Positions 1 to 7,411 are shown, numbered from the stretch's first letter. The stretch: DNA of 19,322 bases from Parcubacteria group bacterium (GCA_028286505.1 JAQBRK010000004.1:1-19322), one strand, 5' to 3'. Numbers and translations are program-made. The notes: a model not told the origin generated them from the letters alone.

Positions 1-58
1 ATAGTTTCGCTGTCGCTTTCTTTGCTGGAACCTTTGATTTAGCTACTTTTTTCGCCAT
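1..58 (-). CDS. Partial CDS, Lys/Ala-rich N-terminus of an unidentified protein
   Basis: Only the first 19 codons are visible; the gene runs off the left edge. The peptide begins MAKKVAKSKVPAKKATAKL, so it is very rich in Lys and Ala. Such basic tails occur on HU/histone-like DNA-binding proteins and on some ribosomal proteins, but 19 residues cannot decide between these. The start is supported by a near-consensus sigma70-type promoter about 26 nt upstream (84-112), giving a leader of roughly 20 nt. No Shine-Dalgarno motif is visible in that leader. Confidence 0.6.
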   Translation of the reverse strand, partial: MAKKVAKSKVPAKKATAKL

Positions 59-83
59 ATTTCGTAATTAATAGTGTGTTATA

Positions 84-112
84 GTTATATCAAATAGACC
101 ATAATCCGTCAA
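84..112 (-). promoter_or_regulatory. Sigma70-type promoter for the left-edge gene
   Basis: Read on the minus strand, TTGACG (107-112) is followed by a 17-nt spacer and TATAAC (84-89). The predicted start is near 77, about 20 nt before the ATG at 58. It lies in the spacer after the leucyl-tRNA synthetase stop codon, so the next gene is probably transcribed independently. Confidence 0.75.
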
Positions 113-244
113 CTGTGGATTAAAAGAGTGGTGAAAAACGTCAGAGGCAAGGCAGCCAGGAGCAAGAAAACGAGTCGTATACATCATACGGTGAGGCTTC
201 AAGCGACGCAGCTAACGCAGCATGTGACGGATTTTCAACATCTC

Positions 245-3112
245 TTAGAAGACGAGATTGAGGATGCGTCCTTGCACATATATGACCCTTTTGGGAGGTC
301 CAGCTTCAATGGCTTTTGCGACAGTCGGAATTGATTTAGCCAACATGAGGGCTTCATCTTCATTTGAGTCCGGTCTGAGCGTTATTTCACCACGTCGTTT
401 TCCTTGAATTTGGACGGTCACCGTGACTTCGTTCACGGCCAAAAGCGATTCATCAACCGCAGGCCACTGCGCTTGGTGCACGCTTCCCTCTTCGCCTAGC
501 TTGCTCCACAAATGTTCCGCAAGATGAGGCGCGAGCGGTGCAAGCAGGATAAGAAGCGTTCGCTTTGCTTGCATCGGTACCTGCGGGAGCTGCTCAAGCT
601 CACGTACGAGGGTCATGAGCGTCGAGATGGCCGTGTTGAACTTGAACCGGTCGATGTCGGTACCGATTTTCTTTATGGCGAGCGCGAGATGCTTGGTGGT
701 CTCGTCAGACAGTTCTGCATCGGTTTTCTTTTCATACAACGCATTGACGCGATCCAAAAACTTACGCATGGCGAACGTTCCGTCGAGATTCCAGGGATAA
801 TTACCCGGCTCGTTATAGGGCCCTATGAAGGCCAGGTACATACGCACCGCATCAGCACCGAATTTTTCGACGACGCCGTCAGGGTTCACCACATTCCCTT
901 TCGATTTGCTCATCTTCGCTCCATCAGGGCCGAGAATGAGTCCGCGATTGAAGCGTTCTCCGAACGGTTCCGAGGTAGGAACGAGCGCAAGGTCATAGAG
1001 CGCCTTATTGAAGAAGCGGGCATAGAGAAGATGCATGGTGGTGTGTTCGCTACCGCCCGAATAGCGGTCAACCGGCATCCACTTCTTCATAAGGGACTGG
1101 TCCGAAAAGTCATGGTCGTCCTTAGGGTCCAGGTAGCGCAAGTAGTACCAGGAGGAATCCACGAAGGTATCGAGGGTATCGTATTCCGGAACCCAACCCT
1201 CACCGAAGATGCGGGTCACGCGCTCATGGAGTTCTTTCGAAGTCGCAAGCGGTGACTTACCGGCCCCCGCAGCTCCCGGAGTAAAGTCCACATCTTCCGG
1301 CAAAAGCCAGGGTAGATGATCGGCCGGCACGAGATGCACATTCCCTTCCGGGTCATACACCACAGGTATCGGGGCACCCCAGTAGCGTTGGCGTGAGACG
1401 AGCCAGTCACGGATGCGATAGTTCTTTACCCTCTCGCCGCCTGCGAACTCGACGATATCCGCCATCGCCTCACGATTGTCCCTACCATCGAATCCATCGG
1501 AGTTGAAGAGTATGCCATCACCCACGTACGTATCGATACCGTTCTGCAATCGCTGCCATACGGTAGCGAACTCCGCATGCTGGATTTTGCGCGATGTTAT
1601 CTCTTGCGGCGATAGCCACACGAGTTCGTGCTTTGCTGCTTCTTCTGGAGAAAGCGCTTCCTGCTCCTCATCCACAAGGTCAAAAAGCATCGCCTGCGTG
1701 TAGGCTATACGATTCTCATCCTTATGCGTTGCGAAGTATTCGGTCTGCGAAATACCACCGAGCTTGCGAACGAAGGTAATGTTACGGTAGCCGGTTTCCT
1801 CGTGTATTTCTCGTACAGCTGCTTCGATACTATCCTCGCCTGTTTCGATGCCGCCCACGACGAACGTAGTCCAGGGTTGTTCCTTCCAGTTGAGGCATAG
1901 GAACTTTCCATTCTTCGGATTACGTACCAGGCCTATGATCATGTCACGCTCTACCGTTTCTTTACCCTCACGAGGAGGATTGCTCTCATCAACGAACCGA
2001 GGTCGCACCACCTGCTTAACGGGTAGATTGAACTTCGTCGCGAACTCAAAGTCACGCTCGTCATGTGCGGGCACCGCCATGACAGCACCGGTGCCGTAAG
2101 AATTGAGAACGTAATCGGCTATATACACCGGTACTTCTTCCTTTGTTGCAGGATTAGTCGCGGTGATGCCTTCAAGCGGTACGCCGGTCTTCTCCTTGTT
2201 CTCGCTGCGGTCGCGCTCGGTTTTGCGAGCGGTAGCGCGCTGATACTCCCGTACCGCGTCGGGGTTGCTCGCATCCTGTATGAGAACTTCTATCATCTCG
2301 TGCTCGGGAGCGAGGACGAGATAGGTTGCGCCGAATACGGTATCAGGTCGGGTGGTGAATACTGGAATCGGTTGGGTGGTGTCGTCTTTCTCGGGACCAT
2401 GCGCCATGAAGGTGAGCTTTGCGCCCTCCGACTCTCCTATCCACGCGCGTTGTGCATCCTTTATGTCTTCGCGCCACGGAAGGCCGTCGAGGTCGGTAAG
2501 TAGACGCTCGGCGTACTGCGTTATTTTGAAAAACCACTGCGTGAGATTCTTTTCTTCCACTTCTGTACCACAGCGTTCGCAGTGACCATCGTTGACCTGC
2601 TCGTTCGCGAGCACCGTCTGGTCCTTGGGGCACCACTTTACGAGTGCGTTCTTACGCTCGGCGAGCCCGTGCTCAAACAGTTTGGTAAAGAGCCACTGCG
2701 TCCATTTGTAATAACTCGGGTCGCAACTCACAATTTCCTTCGACCAGTCGAGCGATGCGCCCATGGAGCGTATCTGGGTGCGCATGCGGTCCATATTCTC
2801 GTAAGTCCATTTCTTTGGATCGACGCCGTTCTTTATGGCGGCATTCTCCGCCGGGAGACCGAACGCGTCAAAGCCTATGGGAAAAAGGACATTTTTCCCA
2901 TCCATCCGTTGCTTGCGGGCGAAGATATCGGTAAGCGCGAACGCATACCAGTGTCCGATGTGAAGGTCGCCGGAAGGATACGGAAACTCGAAGAGAAGAT
3001 AGTAGGGGTCTTTGGTATCGTCGGTAAGGTCGGTGGTGTAGAGGTCGAGCTCGGCCCATCTATCTTGCGCCTTCTTTTCTATCGCCTTGTGATCAAAGGA
3101 GTCGCGACTCAT
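245..3112 (-). CDS. leuS: Leucyl-tRNA synthetase with inserted Nudix domain
   Basis: Class Ia synthetase charging tRNA-Leu in the cytoplasm, 955 aa. HIGH is at 51-54 and KMSKS at 733-737; zinc-type cysteines are C161, C178 and C181. The CP1 editing domain shows TTRPDTVFGATY (253-264), GTGAVM (340-345) and AHDERD (349-354). The linker before KMSKS is short, as in B. subtilis LeuRS, and lacks the leucine-specific insert of the E. coli enzyme. B. subtilis LeuRS is about 804 aa; the excess here is a Nudix domain at about 388-525, placed between NLPVKQVV and the GDGILFNS segment. Its Nudix box fits G-x5-E-x7-REUxEExGU exactly (G420, E426, R434, E435, E438, E439, G441). The reading frame is continuous. 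It starts 3 nt after the DUF5671 gene stop, so the two are likely cotranscribed; no clear Shine-Dalgarno site is seen. Confidence 0.97.
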   Translation of the reverse strand: MSRDSFDHKAIEKKAQDRWAELDLYTTDLTDDTKDPYYLLFEFPYPSGDLHIGHWYAFALTDIFARKQRMDGKNVLFPIGFDAFGLPAENAAIKNGVDPKKWTYENMDRMRTQIRSMGASLDWSKEIVSCDPSYYKWTQWLFTKLFEHGLAERKNALVKWCPKDQTVLANEQVNDGHCERCGTEVEEKNLTQWFFKITQYAERLLTDLDGLPWREDIKDAQRAWIGESEGAKLTFMAHGPEKDDTTQPIPVFTTRPDTVFGATYLVLAPEHEMIEVLIQDASNPDAVREYQRATARKTERDRSENKEKTGVPLEGITATNPATKEEVPVYIADYVLNSYGTGAVMAVPAHDERDFEFATKFNLPVKQVVRPRFVDESNPPREGKETVERDMIIGLVRNPKNGKFLCLNWKEQPWTTFVVGGIETGEDSIEAAVREIHEETGYRNITFVRKLGGISQTEYFATHKDENRIAYTQAMLFDLVDEEQEALSPEEAAKHELVWLSPQEITSRKIQHAEFATVWQRLQNGIDTYVGDGILFNSDGFDGRDNREAMADIVEFAGGERVKNYRIRDWLVSRQRYWGAPIPVVYDPEGNVHLVPADHLPWLLPEDVDFTPGAAGAGKSPLATSKELHERVTRIFGEGWVPEYDTLDTFVDSSWYYLRYLDPKDDHDFSDQSLMKKWMPVDRYSGGSEHTTMHLLYARFFNKALYDLALVPTSEPFGERFNRGLILGPDGAKMSKSKGNVVNPDGVVEKFGADAVRMYLAFIGPYNEPGNYPWNLDGTFAMRKFLDRVNALYEKKTDAELSDETTKHLALAIKKIGTDIDRFKFNTAISTLMTLVRELEQLPQVPMQAKRTLLILLAPLAPHLAEHLWSKLGEEGSVHQAQWPAVDESLLAVNEVTVTVQIQGKRRGEITLRPDSNEDEALMLAKSIPTVAKAIEAGPPKRVIYVQGRILNLVF

Positions 3113-3115
3113 GTT

Positions 3116-4087
3116 CTAAAGCGGCTTCGGATACGGCAATTTCGGGTAAAGTGCCGGGTCAATGGTGCGGTCGAAGCAGGTCATTCCTTTCCCGTGCTGC
3201 CAGTTGTCGGATGCGCCGCCCGCAGGAGACGGGTATGACACGCTGTTCGTGCTGCCGCGTCCTTTCGTATCAACGGAATCCGCATTAAAGTTCGCGCAAA
3301 GCTTGAACGAGAGCGAACCGGTCGTTTCGTAGGTGTAAGGCGCATTGGTCTGAGGGTCGGAGGGTGCTATGAAGTTCGAGAGCGGGTCGTTCAGCGCATC
3401 GATACCGGTCGGAAGGGCGCCCTTCTGCTGATAGTAATTGAGTGCTTGATATTGAATGTTCTGGAGGTCGCTTACCTTCTGGTCGTCGAAGCGAAGCATG
3501 CGCACATGGCCGGGCGTTCCGATGATGAAGAATCCGGCGATGATACTAAGAGCTACTATCGCCGCGATTACCCCCGCCATGATGCGTGCACGCCCGCCAT
3601 GTCGTATCCAATAACCTTTCATATCGGCAAGGGTGTGGAAGAAGATGAAGAGCGCGACGACCAATACCACTAGAACCTTGAGGCCAAAGCGTACGGAAAT
3701 TTCTCCGCCAAGGAAGGTATTGATGAGCGTGACCAAATCAATGAGGATGGTCAAGGTCGCAATGAATATGGTGAGGCCGAGTGCCCAACGACGTACCCAA
3801 AGCGTGGCCTTCGCCGGTTCATTGATAATTATTTTTCGAAGCAAGAACATCAGCACGATGGTCGTGGGCACGAGCACCACGAGTGCCGCCATGGAGAAGC
3901 GAACGGCACCTCCGTATGGGTCGCCGTAGGAAGCGAGTGCATCCGGGAACAAGTAATTTATGTAGGAAAATTTAAGTGCGATGAAGGACGATATGCTGCC
4001 GTAGAGCGCGATGACCGCACCGAGCCAGAGAAAGAAATCCTTGGGAGTCGTTTTAGCAGAACCTGCGGTCGTAGTAGGTGTTTCCAT
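3116..4087 (-). CDS. DUF5671-type membrane protein with C-terminal pilin-like domain
   Basis: About 323 aa when started at the ATG at 4087. Five hydrophobic segments lie at about 17-43, 64-83, 102-124, 134-153 and 167-190. The N-terminal part (FFLWLGAVIALYGS, then INYLFPDAL and VRWS-like VRFSM) matches the DUF5671 pattern I know from Parcubacteria. The remaining ~130 residues look extracytoplasmic and contain DLQNIQYQALNYYQQKGALP, a DPQTNAPYTYE stretch and LCA, resembling the globular part of type II/IV pseudopilins. The frame is open to an ATG at 4108, but an extended -10 promoter (4097-4105) lies inside that extension, so the 4087 start is preferred and the mRNA is probably leaderless. It leads into leuS after 3 nt. 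Function unknown. Confidence 0.85.
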   Translation of the reverse strand: METPTTTAGSAKTTPKDFFLWLGAVIALYGSISSFIALKFSYINYLFPDALASYGDPYGGAVRFSMAALVVLVPTTIVLMFLLRKIIINEPAKATLWVRRWALGLTIFIATLTILIDLVTLINTFLGGEISVRFGLKVLVVLVVALFIFFHTLADMKGYWIRHGGRARIMAGVIAAIVALSIIAGFFIIGTPGHVRMLRFDDQKVSDLQNIQYQALNYYQQKGALPTGIDALNDPLSNFIAPSDPQTNAPYTYETTGSLSFKLCANFNADSVDTKGRGSTNSVSYPSPAGGASDNWQHGKGMTCFDRTIDPALYPKLPYPKPL

Positions 4088-4096
4088 AGTGAGCGG

Positions 4097-4105
4097 ATTA
4101 TACCA
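4097..4105 (-). promoter_or_regulatory. Extended -10 promoter for the DUF5671-leuS unit
   Basis: Minus-strand TGG-TATAAT, a consensus extended -10, with no good -35 because a terminator hairpin occupies that position. Only 9 nt separate the hexamer from the ATG at 4087, leaving a 5' leader of about 0-3 nt. Confidence 0.7.
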
Positions 4106-4106
4106 C

Positions 4107-4141
4107 AAAAGGAGGGGCCTCGCGTGGAAACGCGAGGCCCC
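4107..4141 (-). terminator. Intrinsic terminator after the EEP-family gene
   Basis: Perfect 11-bp stem: GGGGCCTCGCG (4114-4124) pairs with CGCGAGGCCCC (4131-4141) around a 6-nt loop. On the minus strand it is followed by TCCTTTTG. It lies 13 nt after the stop codon of the gene at 4154 and directly before the next promoter. Confidence 0.8.
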
Positions 4142-4153
4142 TAATGTCGTCCG

Positions 4154-4942
4154 TCAGTACTTCATCAATTCCATCACCGCCGCATGGTCGCTCGGATACA
4201 CGCCGAACGGCTTTTCGTTCACCGTACAAAGCCAGTGCGTGAGGTGTCGGATGTAGAAGACGTCGAGGTCATAGGTTTCAGCTTTGTCCTCGCCGCAATG
4301 CATCGAGCCCTGATGATGCATGATGGTCCTCGGTCTTCTGCGGGCCGGTGCTGCCGCATTCCCTGCCGCGAGGCAGTCGACAAACCCCGCAGCCAGTATG
4401 AGCCGATGCATAGTGGGACCCGTCATATTCAGAGCGACGCGTGCGATATTCATATTGAAGTCGCCGGCCATGATTATCGGAAGGTCATGAGGTTGCTTGT
4501 CGACGAATCCGAGCAGTTTCCGAACGGAATGCTGCTTAGCTTCGTCGCTCTTATTGTCGAGATGGGCATTGAGATAGCCGAATTCGAAGCCGGACTTCTT
4601 CACGCGCATCTTGGCCCACGTCGCAGTCCGGTCGGCCGAAGCGTCTTCGAACTGCTCTCGCGTGTGGAGAACGAAACCTTGCCAATCGATCGGCTCGAGC
4701 GTGGGTCCATAGAAGATCGGATTGTAGAAGTTGTGGGCTTTTTCGCCCCACAACGCCTTGAATTGACTCCCTTTCACGTTCGTCAGGAGCCGCAACGACT
4801 TGCTCGGCCATTCATTGAACCCGAACAGCTCGATGTGACCGCAGGTAATCATCTCGCCGATGCTTTTCTTAAGAGCTTCGACGCGATCTTCTATTTCATA
4901 CCCGCCGATATTGAACGTCGCTGCACGAAGCTTGTTTTCCAT
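4154..4942 (-). CDS. Endonuclease/exonuclease/phosphatase (EEP) family protein
   Basis: 262 aa, single EEP fold, the metal-dependent phosphoesterase family of exonuclease III, DNase I and inositol phosphatases. Visible family motifs in order: TFNIGG (N11), the metal-binding Glu in FNEW (E44), LNAHLDN (N125, H127), GDFN (D161, N163), DLDVFYIR (D227) and the C-terminal SDH (D252, H253). All catalytic positions are present, so it should be active. No signal peptide or membrane segment is seen. The substrate cannot be told from sequence: DNA repair nuclease, RNA deadenylase-like or phospholipid/sugar phosphatase are all possible. It has its own promoter (4990-5017), a Shine-Dalgarno site AGAGG (4949-4953) 6 nt before the ATG, and its own terminator, so it is a monocistronic unit. 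Confidence 0.9.
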   Translation of the reverse strand: MENKLRAATFNIGGYEIEDRVEALKKSIGEMITCGHIELFGFNEWPSKSLRLLTNVKGSQFKALWGEKAHNFYNPIFYGPTLEPIDWQGFVLHTREQFEDASADRTATWAKMRVKKSGFEFGYLNAHLDNKSDEAKQHSVRKLLGFVDKQPHDLPIIMAGDFNMNIARVALNMTGPTMHRLILAAGFVDCLAAGNAAAPARRRPRTIMHHQGSMHCGEDKAETYDLDVFYIRHLTHWLCTVNEKPFGVYPSDHAAVMELMKY

Positions 4943-4965
4943 GGTATTCCTCTACAGAACAAAAA

Positions 4966-4979
4966 GCGCCATATGGCGC
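4966..4979 (-). promoter_or_regulatory. 14-bp palindrome in the leader of the EEP gene
   Basis: GCGCCATATGGCGC is a perfect palindrome beginning just after the predicted transcription start (about 4983). On the minus strand it is followed by TTTTTG. It could be a repressor operator or, as RNA, a GCGCC/GGCGC hairpin with a U-run acting as a small attenuator. Which of these is true is not shown by the sequence. Confidence 0.5.
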
Positions 4980-4989
4980 ACCGGGCTGC

Positions 4990-5017
4990 ACTATAACGCA
5001 CGCTTTACGCATGTAAA
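4990..5017 (-). promoter_or_regulatory. Sigma70-type promoter for the EEP-family gene
   Basis: Minus-strand TTTACA (5012-5017), a 16-nt spacer, then TATAGT (4990-4995). It lies between the upstream terminator hairpin and the gene start, with a leader of about 40 nt containing a palindrome and a Shine-Dalgarno site. Confidence 0.75.
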
Positions 5018-5047
5018 GTGAAACCCGCCGATCATCGATCGGCGGGT
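5018..5047 (-). terminator. Intrinsic terminator after the 2H phosphoesterase gene
   Basis: 10-bp perfect stem CCCGCCGATC (5024-5033) with GATCGGCGGG (5037-5046) around a 3-nt loop, followed on the minus strand by TTTCACTTT. It lies 11 nt past the stop codon of the gene at 5058. The U-tract is interrupted, so it may be only moderately efficient. Confidence 0.7.
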
Positions 5048-5057
5048 CGCTCACTAT

Positions 5058-5567
5058 TCAAAATGGTATCTCGCCGAGTCCTTCGCCCATTACTACGGTC
5101 TTGTAACCGTGCCGGTCGCGCTTCACGAGATCAAGGCGTTCGAAGCGATGCCTCATACCCACACCGAACGACCAAGATCCGTAATCGGAGACATGGGGTC
5201 GATAGCCGTTATCCACGTACGCGGGATCATTGAAGATGGCGGCGTGATTCGTGAGCCATGCAAAAATCGTTGCATGCAACTGCCTCAGGAGTTGATTCTC
5301 CGCCACAACATGCACGGGCCGGTCTTCTTCCGGGCCGAAGAACTCGCGTCGCTCGGACATCAATTCAATGTACGGACCTTCGACGCTTTCTGCCCATGCT
5401 TCCATTTCCGAGCGAAGCATCCGCTCCTTGCAGTTCGGGGCAAGCCGGAACCAGCGCATGACCGTGCAGTGACTTGGAAGACTTTCGCCCGCCAGGTAGC
5501 GCGAGCCGATGCGCTCATATCCGAGAAAAGTACGCATCGGCAATATGACAGTGTATTCGGTGCTCAT
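5058..5567 (-). CDS. 2H phosphoesterase superfamily protein (2'-5' RNA ligase/LigT-like)
   Basis: 169 aa. Two H-x-T/S motifs, the hallmark of the 2H superfamily, are visible: HCT (H33, T35) and HVS (H125, S127), about 90 residues apart as usual. Family members act on 2'-5' RNA links, cyclic nucleotide phosphates or tRNA-splicing products; the actual substrate is unknown. The frame is open to a TTG at 5582, but the ATG at 5567 is preceded by GGGAGG at 5-nt spacing, one of the best ribosome sites in the window, so 5567 is chosen. An extended -10 element at 5615-5623 suggests its own promoter near the end of ychF. A terminator follows. Confidence 0.8.
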   Translation of the reverse strand: MSTEYTVILPMRTFLGYERIGSRYLAGESLPSHCTVMRWFRLAPNCKERMLRSEMEAWAESVEGPYIELMSERREFFGPEEDRPVHVVAENQLLRQLHATIFAWLTNHAAIFNDPAYVDNGYRPHVSDYGSWSFGVGMRHRFERLDLVKRDRHGYKTVVMGEGLGEIPF

Positions 5568-5614
5568 CAGAGCCTCCCTCAATGAACGTCCCCCCTCAGG
5601 AACTGACTGGTTTG

Positions 5615-5623
5615 GTTATAGCA
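5615..5623 (-). promoter_or_regulatory. Extended -10 promoter for the 2H phosphoesterase gene
   Basis: Minus-strand TGC-TATAAC immediately downstream of the ychF stop codon. No good -35 is visible at 17 nt. The leader would be about 40 nt and includes GGGAGG before the ATG at 5567. Confidence 0.5.
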
Positions 5624-6721
5624 CTAGCTATGCAGGAAGACCATGACGTCGCCGTCTTTCGTTTCGTACGTCTTTCCTTCGGTACGTATGTCTCCCTTAT
5701 CGCGTGCGGCGCTCCATGAACCATCCGCCAGAAGCGTGTCGCATCCCACTACTTCGGCGCGGATGAATTTATCCTTGAAGTCGTTATGGATGGCAGCGCC
5801 TGCATCGGGTGCGAGCGAGCCGCTCTTTACCGTCCACGCGCGGGTTTCCTTGGGGCCTGTCGTAAAGAAGGTGATGAGACCGAGAGTGGAATAAGCGCCG
5901 CGAATGAGGTCCTTGATGCCGTCGTCTTTGACACCGAGTTCTTCTCGGAACATTTCCTTATCTTCGCTCGATACGTCGTTCAGCTCCTGTTCAGTTCGAG
6001 CATCGATGGCAACATACTGCCCGCCTATCGACTTCACATAGTCATATGCTTTTTGCGCACGACCGTCCGTAGCTTCACTTAGATTCTGTCCGCCTGATTT
6101 ACCATTGAATGCATACAGAATTGGCTTGAGGGTCAGAAGGTTCAGCGACTTGATGAGCTTTTTGTCTTCATCGGTAACTTCCGCGGTGATAGCAAGCTTC
6201 CCGTTCAGAAGCACCTTCTCGATAACGGCAAGTGCAGCGTCTTCGGCCATACCGTCTTTCTTATTCATACGCACGTCAGCCACGAGGCGCTCTCGACGGT
6301 TCTTAACGGTCGATTGGTCGGCAAGGATAAGTTCGAGGTTGATGACTTCGATATCTTCTACGGGATTTACCTCTCCGTGCACGTGAGTGATATCCGGGTC
6401 ATCGAAAAAGCGCACCATATGGAGAATGGCATCAGTCTCGCGAATATGCGTAAGGAACTGGTTGCCGAGACCTTCGCCCTCGCTCGCGCCCTTGACGAGG
6501 CCCGCGATATCGACGAATTCAATAGCGGCGGGAATGGTCTTTTCTGATTTTGAAAGTTCTGCGAGCTTGTCGAGGCGCTCGTCAGGTACGCCAACGACTC
6601 CGACCGAAGGGTCGATGGTGCAGAACGGATAATTCTCCGCAGGCACCGAGGCCTTCGTGAGCGCGTTAAAAAGAGTGGACTTACCGACATTCGGCAGTCC
6701 TACGATTCCGATCTTAAGCAT
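5624..6721 (-). CDS. ychF: YchF/OLA1-family P-loop NTPase
   Basis: 365 aa, full length for the family (E. coli YchF is 363 aa). YchF proteins are Obg-related, often ATP-preferring NTPases that associate with ribosomes and stress responses. P-loop GLPNVGKST is at 8-16, switch II DIAG at 71-74, and a C-terminal TGS domain at about 283-363 (starts LGLITFFTTGPKETRAW, ends DGDVMVFLHS). The G4 element, usually N-x-x-E in YchF, reads FNGKSGG around N206, so the Glu is absent. It starts 14 nt after the flavodoxin-fold gene, with GAAGG 6 nt before the ATG, and is probably the last gene of the unit beginning at 7642. Confidence 0.95.
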   Translation of the reverse strand: MLKIGIVGLPNVGKSTLFNALTKASVPAENYPFCTIDPSVGVVGVPDERLDKLAELSKSEKTIPAAIEFVDIAGLVKGASEGEGLGNQFLTHIRETDAILHMVRFFDDPDITHVHGEVNPVEDIEVINLELILADQSTVKNRRERLVADVRMNKKDGMAEDAALAVIEKVLLNGKLAITAEVTDEDKKLIKSLNLLTLKPILYAFNGKSGGQNLSEATDGRAQKAYDYVKSIGGQYVAIDARTEQELNDVSSEDKEMFREELGVKDDGIKDLIRGAYSTLGLITFFTTGPKETRAWTVKSGSLAPDAGAAIHNDFKDKFIRAEVVGCDTLLADGSWSAARDKGDIRTEGKTYETKDGDVMVFLHS

Positions 6722-6735
6722 GCACTACCTTCGCA

Positions 6736-7311
6736 TTAGGCAGCCTTGCGGGCAAGTGCGGCAACTTTCTTCTTATACTGCGCACGCATATGCTCGTTGC
6801 TGCTTTCGGAATTGCCGAGCTGAGTCAGTTTGACCTTGAAGCCGGACATGCCGAGCGTTGCGTTCGCTATTTCGTTCGTAAAATCCCCGAATACCACGCG
6901 AATGAAGAGAGGAGGCATTTTCGAAAGCGTGATGATGCGCGCCGACTTCCCTTTGAGCATCTGGTCCCAGCCCATGTTGTTCTTCCAGAAATGGAACGCG
7001 AACCCGGGAATCCAAATGCGGTCGAACATGCCCTTCAGAAGAGCCGGCATGGCAGACCACCATACGGGATAGATGAGGACGAAGTGGTCGGCCCACTTCA
7101 TGTTTTCCTGCACGCTCTTCAAGTCCGGCTCGAGTTCCTGAATGACTTTATAGCCCTTATGGAGAATGGGGTCGAACGAAAGGTCGCCGACGTTCGCCAG
7201 TCGTACCTCGTGGCCTGCAGTGCGCGCGGCTTCTTGATACGCCTGTGCAAGCTCGCTCGAGAGCGTGCCCTCGCTATCGGGGTTTCCCATCAGTATGAAT
7301 ATTTTTTTCAT
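6736..7311 (-). CDS. Flavodoxin-fold NAD(P)H-dependent oxidoreductase (NQO/MdaB-like)
   Basis: 191 aa, the usual length of NAD(P)H quinone reductase/modulator-of-drug-activity type proteins. The N-terminal KKIFILMGNPDSEGTLSSEL matches the FMN phosphate-binding loop. YPVWWSAMPALLKGMFDRIW (about 81-100) is the diagnostic flavin-isoalloxazine/partner motif of the family, and GFAFHF follows. It probably reduces quinones or similar electrophiles with two electrons using FMN or FAD; substrate unknown. Its ATG overlaps the TGA of a 33-codon ORF upstream by 4 nt (ATGA), indicating translational coupling, and ychF follows after 14 nt. Confidence 0.9.
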   Translation of the reverse strand: MKKIFILMGNPDSEGTLSSELAQAYQEAARTAGHEVRLANVGDLSFDPILHKGYKVIQELEPDLKSVQENMKWADHFVLIYPVWWSAMPALLKGMFDRIWIPGFAFHFWKNNMGWDQMLKGKSARIITLSKMPPLFIRVVFGDFTNEIANATLGMSGFKVKLTQLGNSESSNEHMRAQYKKKVAALARKAA

Positions 7312-7409
7312 ACTTCGTCTTCGTCAAAATCCTTGGCTTTTAGACCAAGCCAGATAAGTTTGGCTGAAATAGGGTCTGCTAGTAGCATTTCAAAAAAGTT
7401 CGTATTCAT
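7308..7409 (-). CDS. Small coupled ORF, 33 aa, unknown
   Basis: ATG at 7409, TGA at 7308-7310, encoding 33 residues beginning MNTNFFEMLLADP and ending in the acidic KAKDFDEDEV; the middle (ISAKLIWLGLKA) is amphipathic or hydrophobic. It fills the gap between two genes exactly: it begins 2 nt after the stop of the 76-aa gene and its stop overlaps the start of the flavodoxin-fold gene as ATGA. That packing is the main evidence that it is translated. There is no clear Shine-Dalgarno site. It could be a leader or coupling cistron rather than a functional peptide. Confidence 0.55.
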   Translation of the reverse strand: MNTNFFEMLLADPISAKLIWLGLKAKDFDEDEV

Positions 7410-7411
7410 AT

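Noticed and set aside
113..122. DnaA-box-like sequence TGTGGATTA, and a second near 15341-15349 (CTATCCACA)
   Set aside because: Each differs from TTATCCACA by one base, they are isolated, and there is no dnaA/dnaN gene or A/T-rich unwinding region nearby.
512..1255. Long plus-strand open frame (247 codons) opposite leuS
   Set aside because: Antisense to the conserved catalytic and C-terminal regions of LeuRS; Arg/His/Glu-rich composition without any domain, as expected of a shadow frame in a GC-balanced gene.
4088..4108. Upstream ATG at 4108 for the DUF5671 gene
   Set aside because: The seven extra codons contain the extended -10 promoter, so they would not be transcribed.
5568..5582. TTG start at 5582 for the 2H phosphoesterase
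   Set aside because: The ATG at 5567 has GGGAGG at ideal spacing, and that site would itself lie inside the coding sequence if TTG were used.
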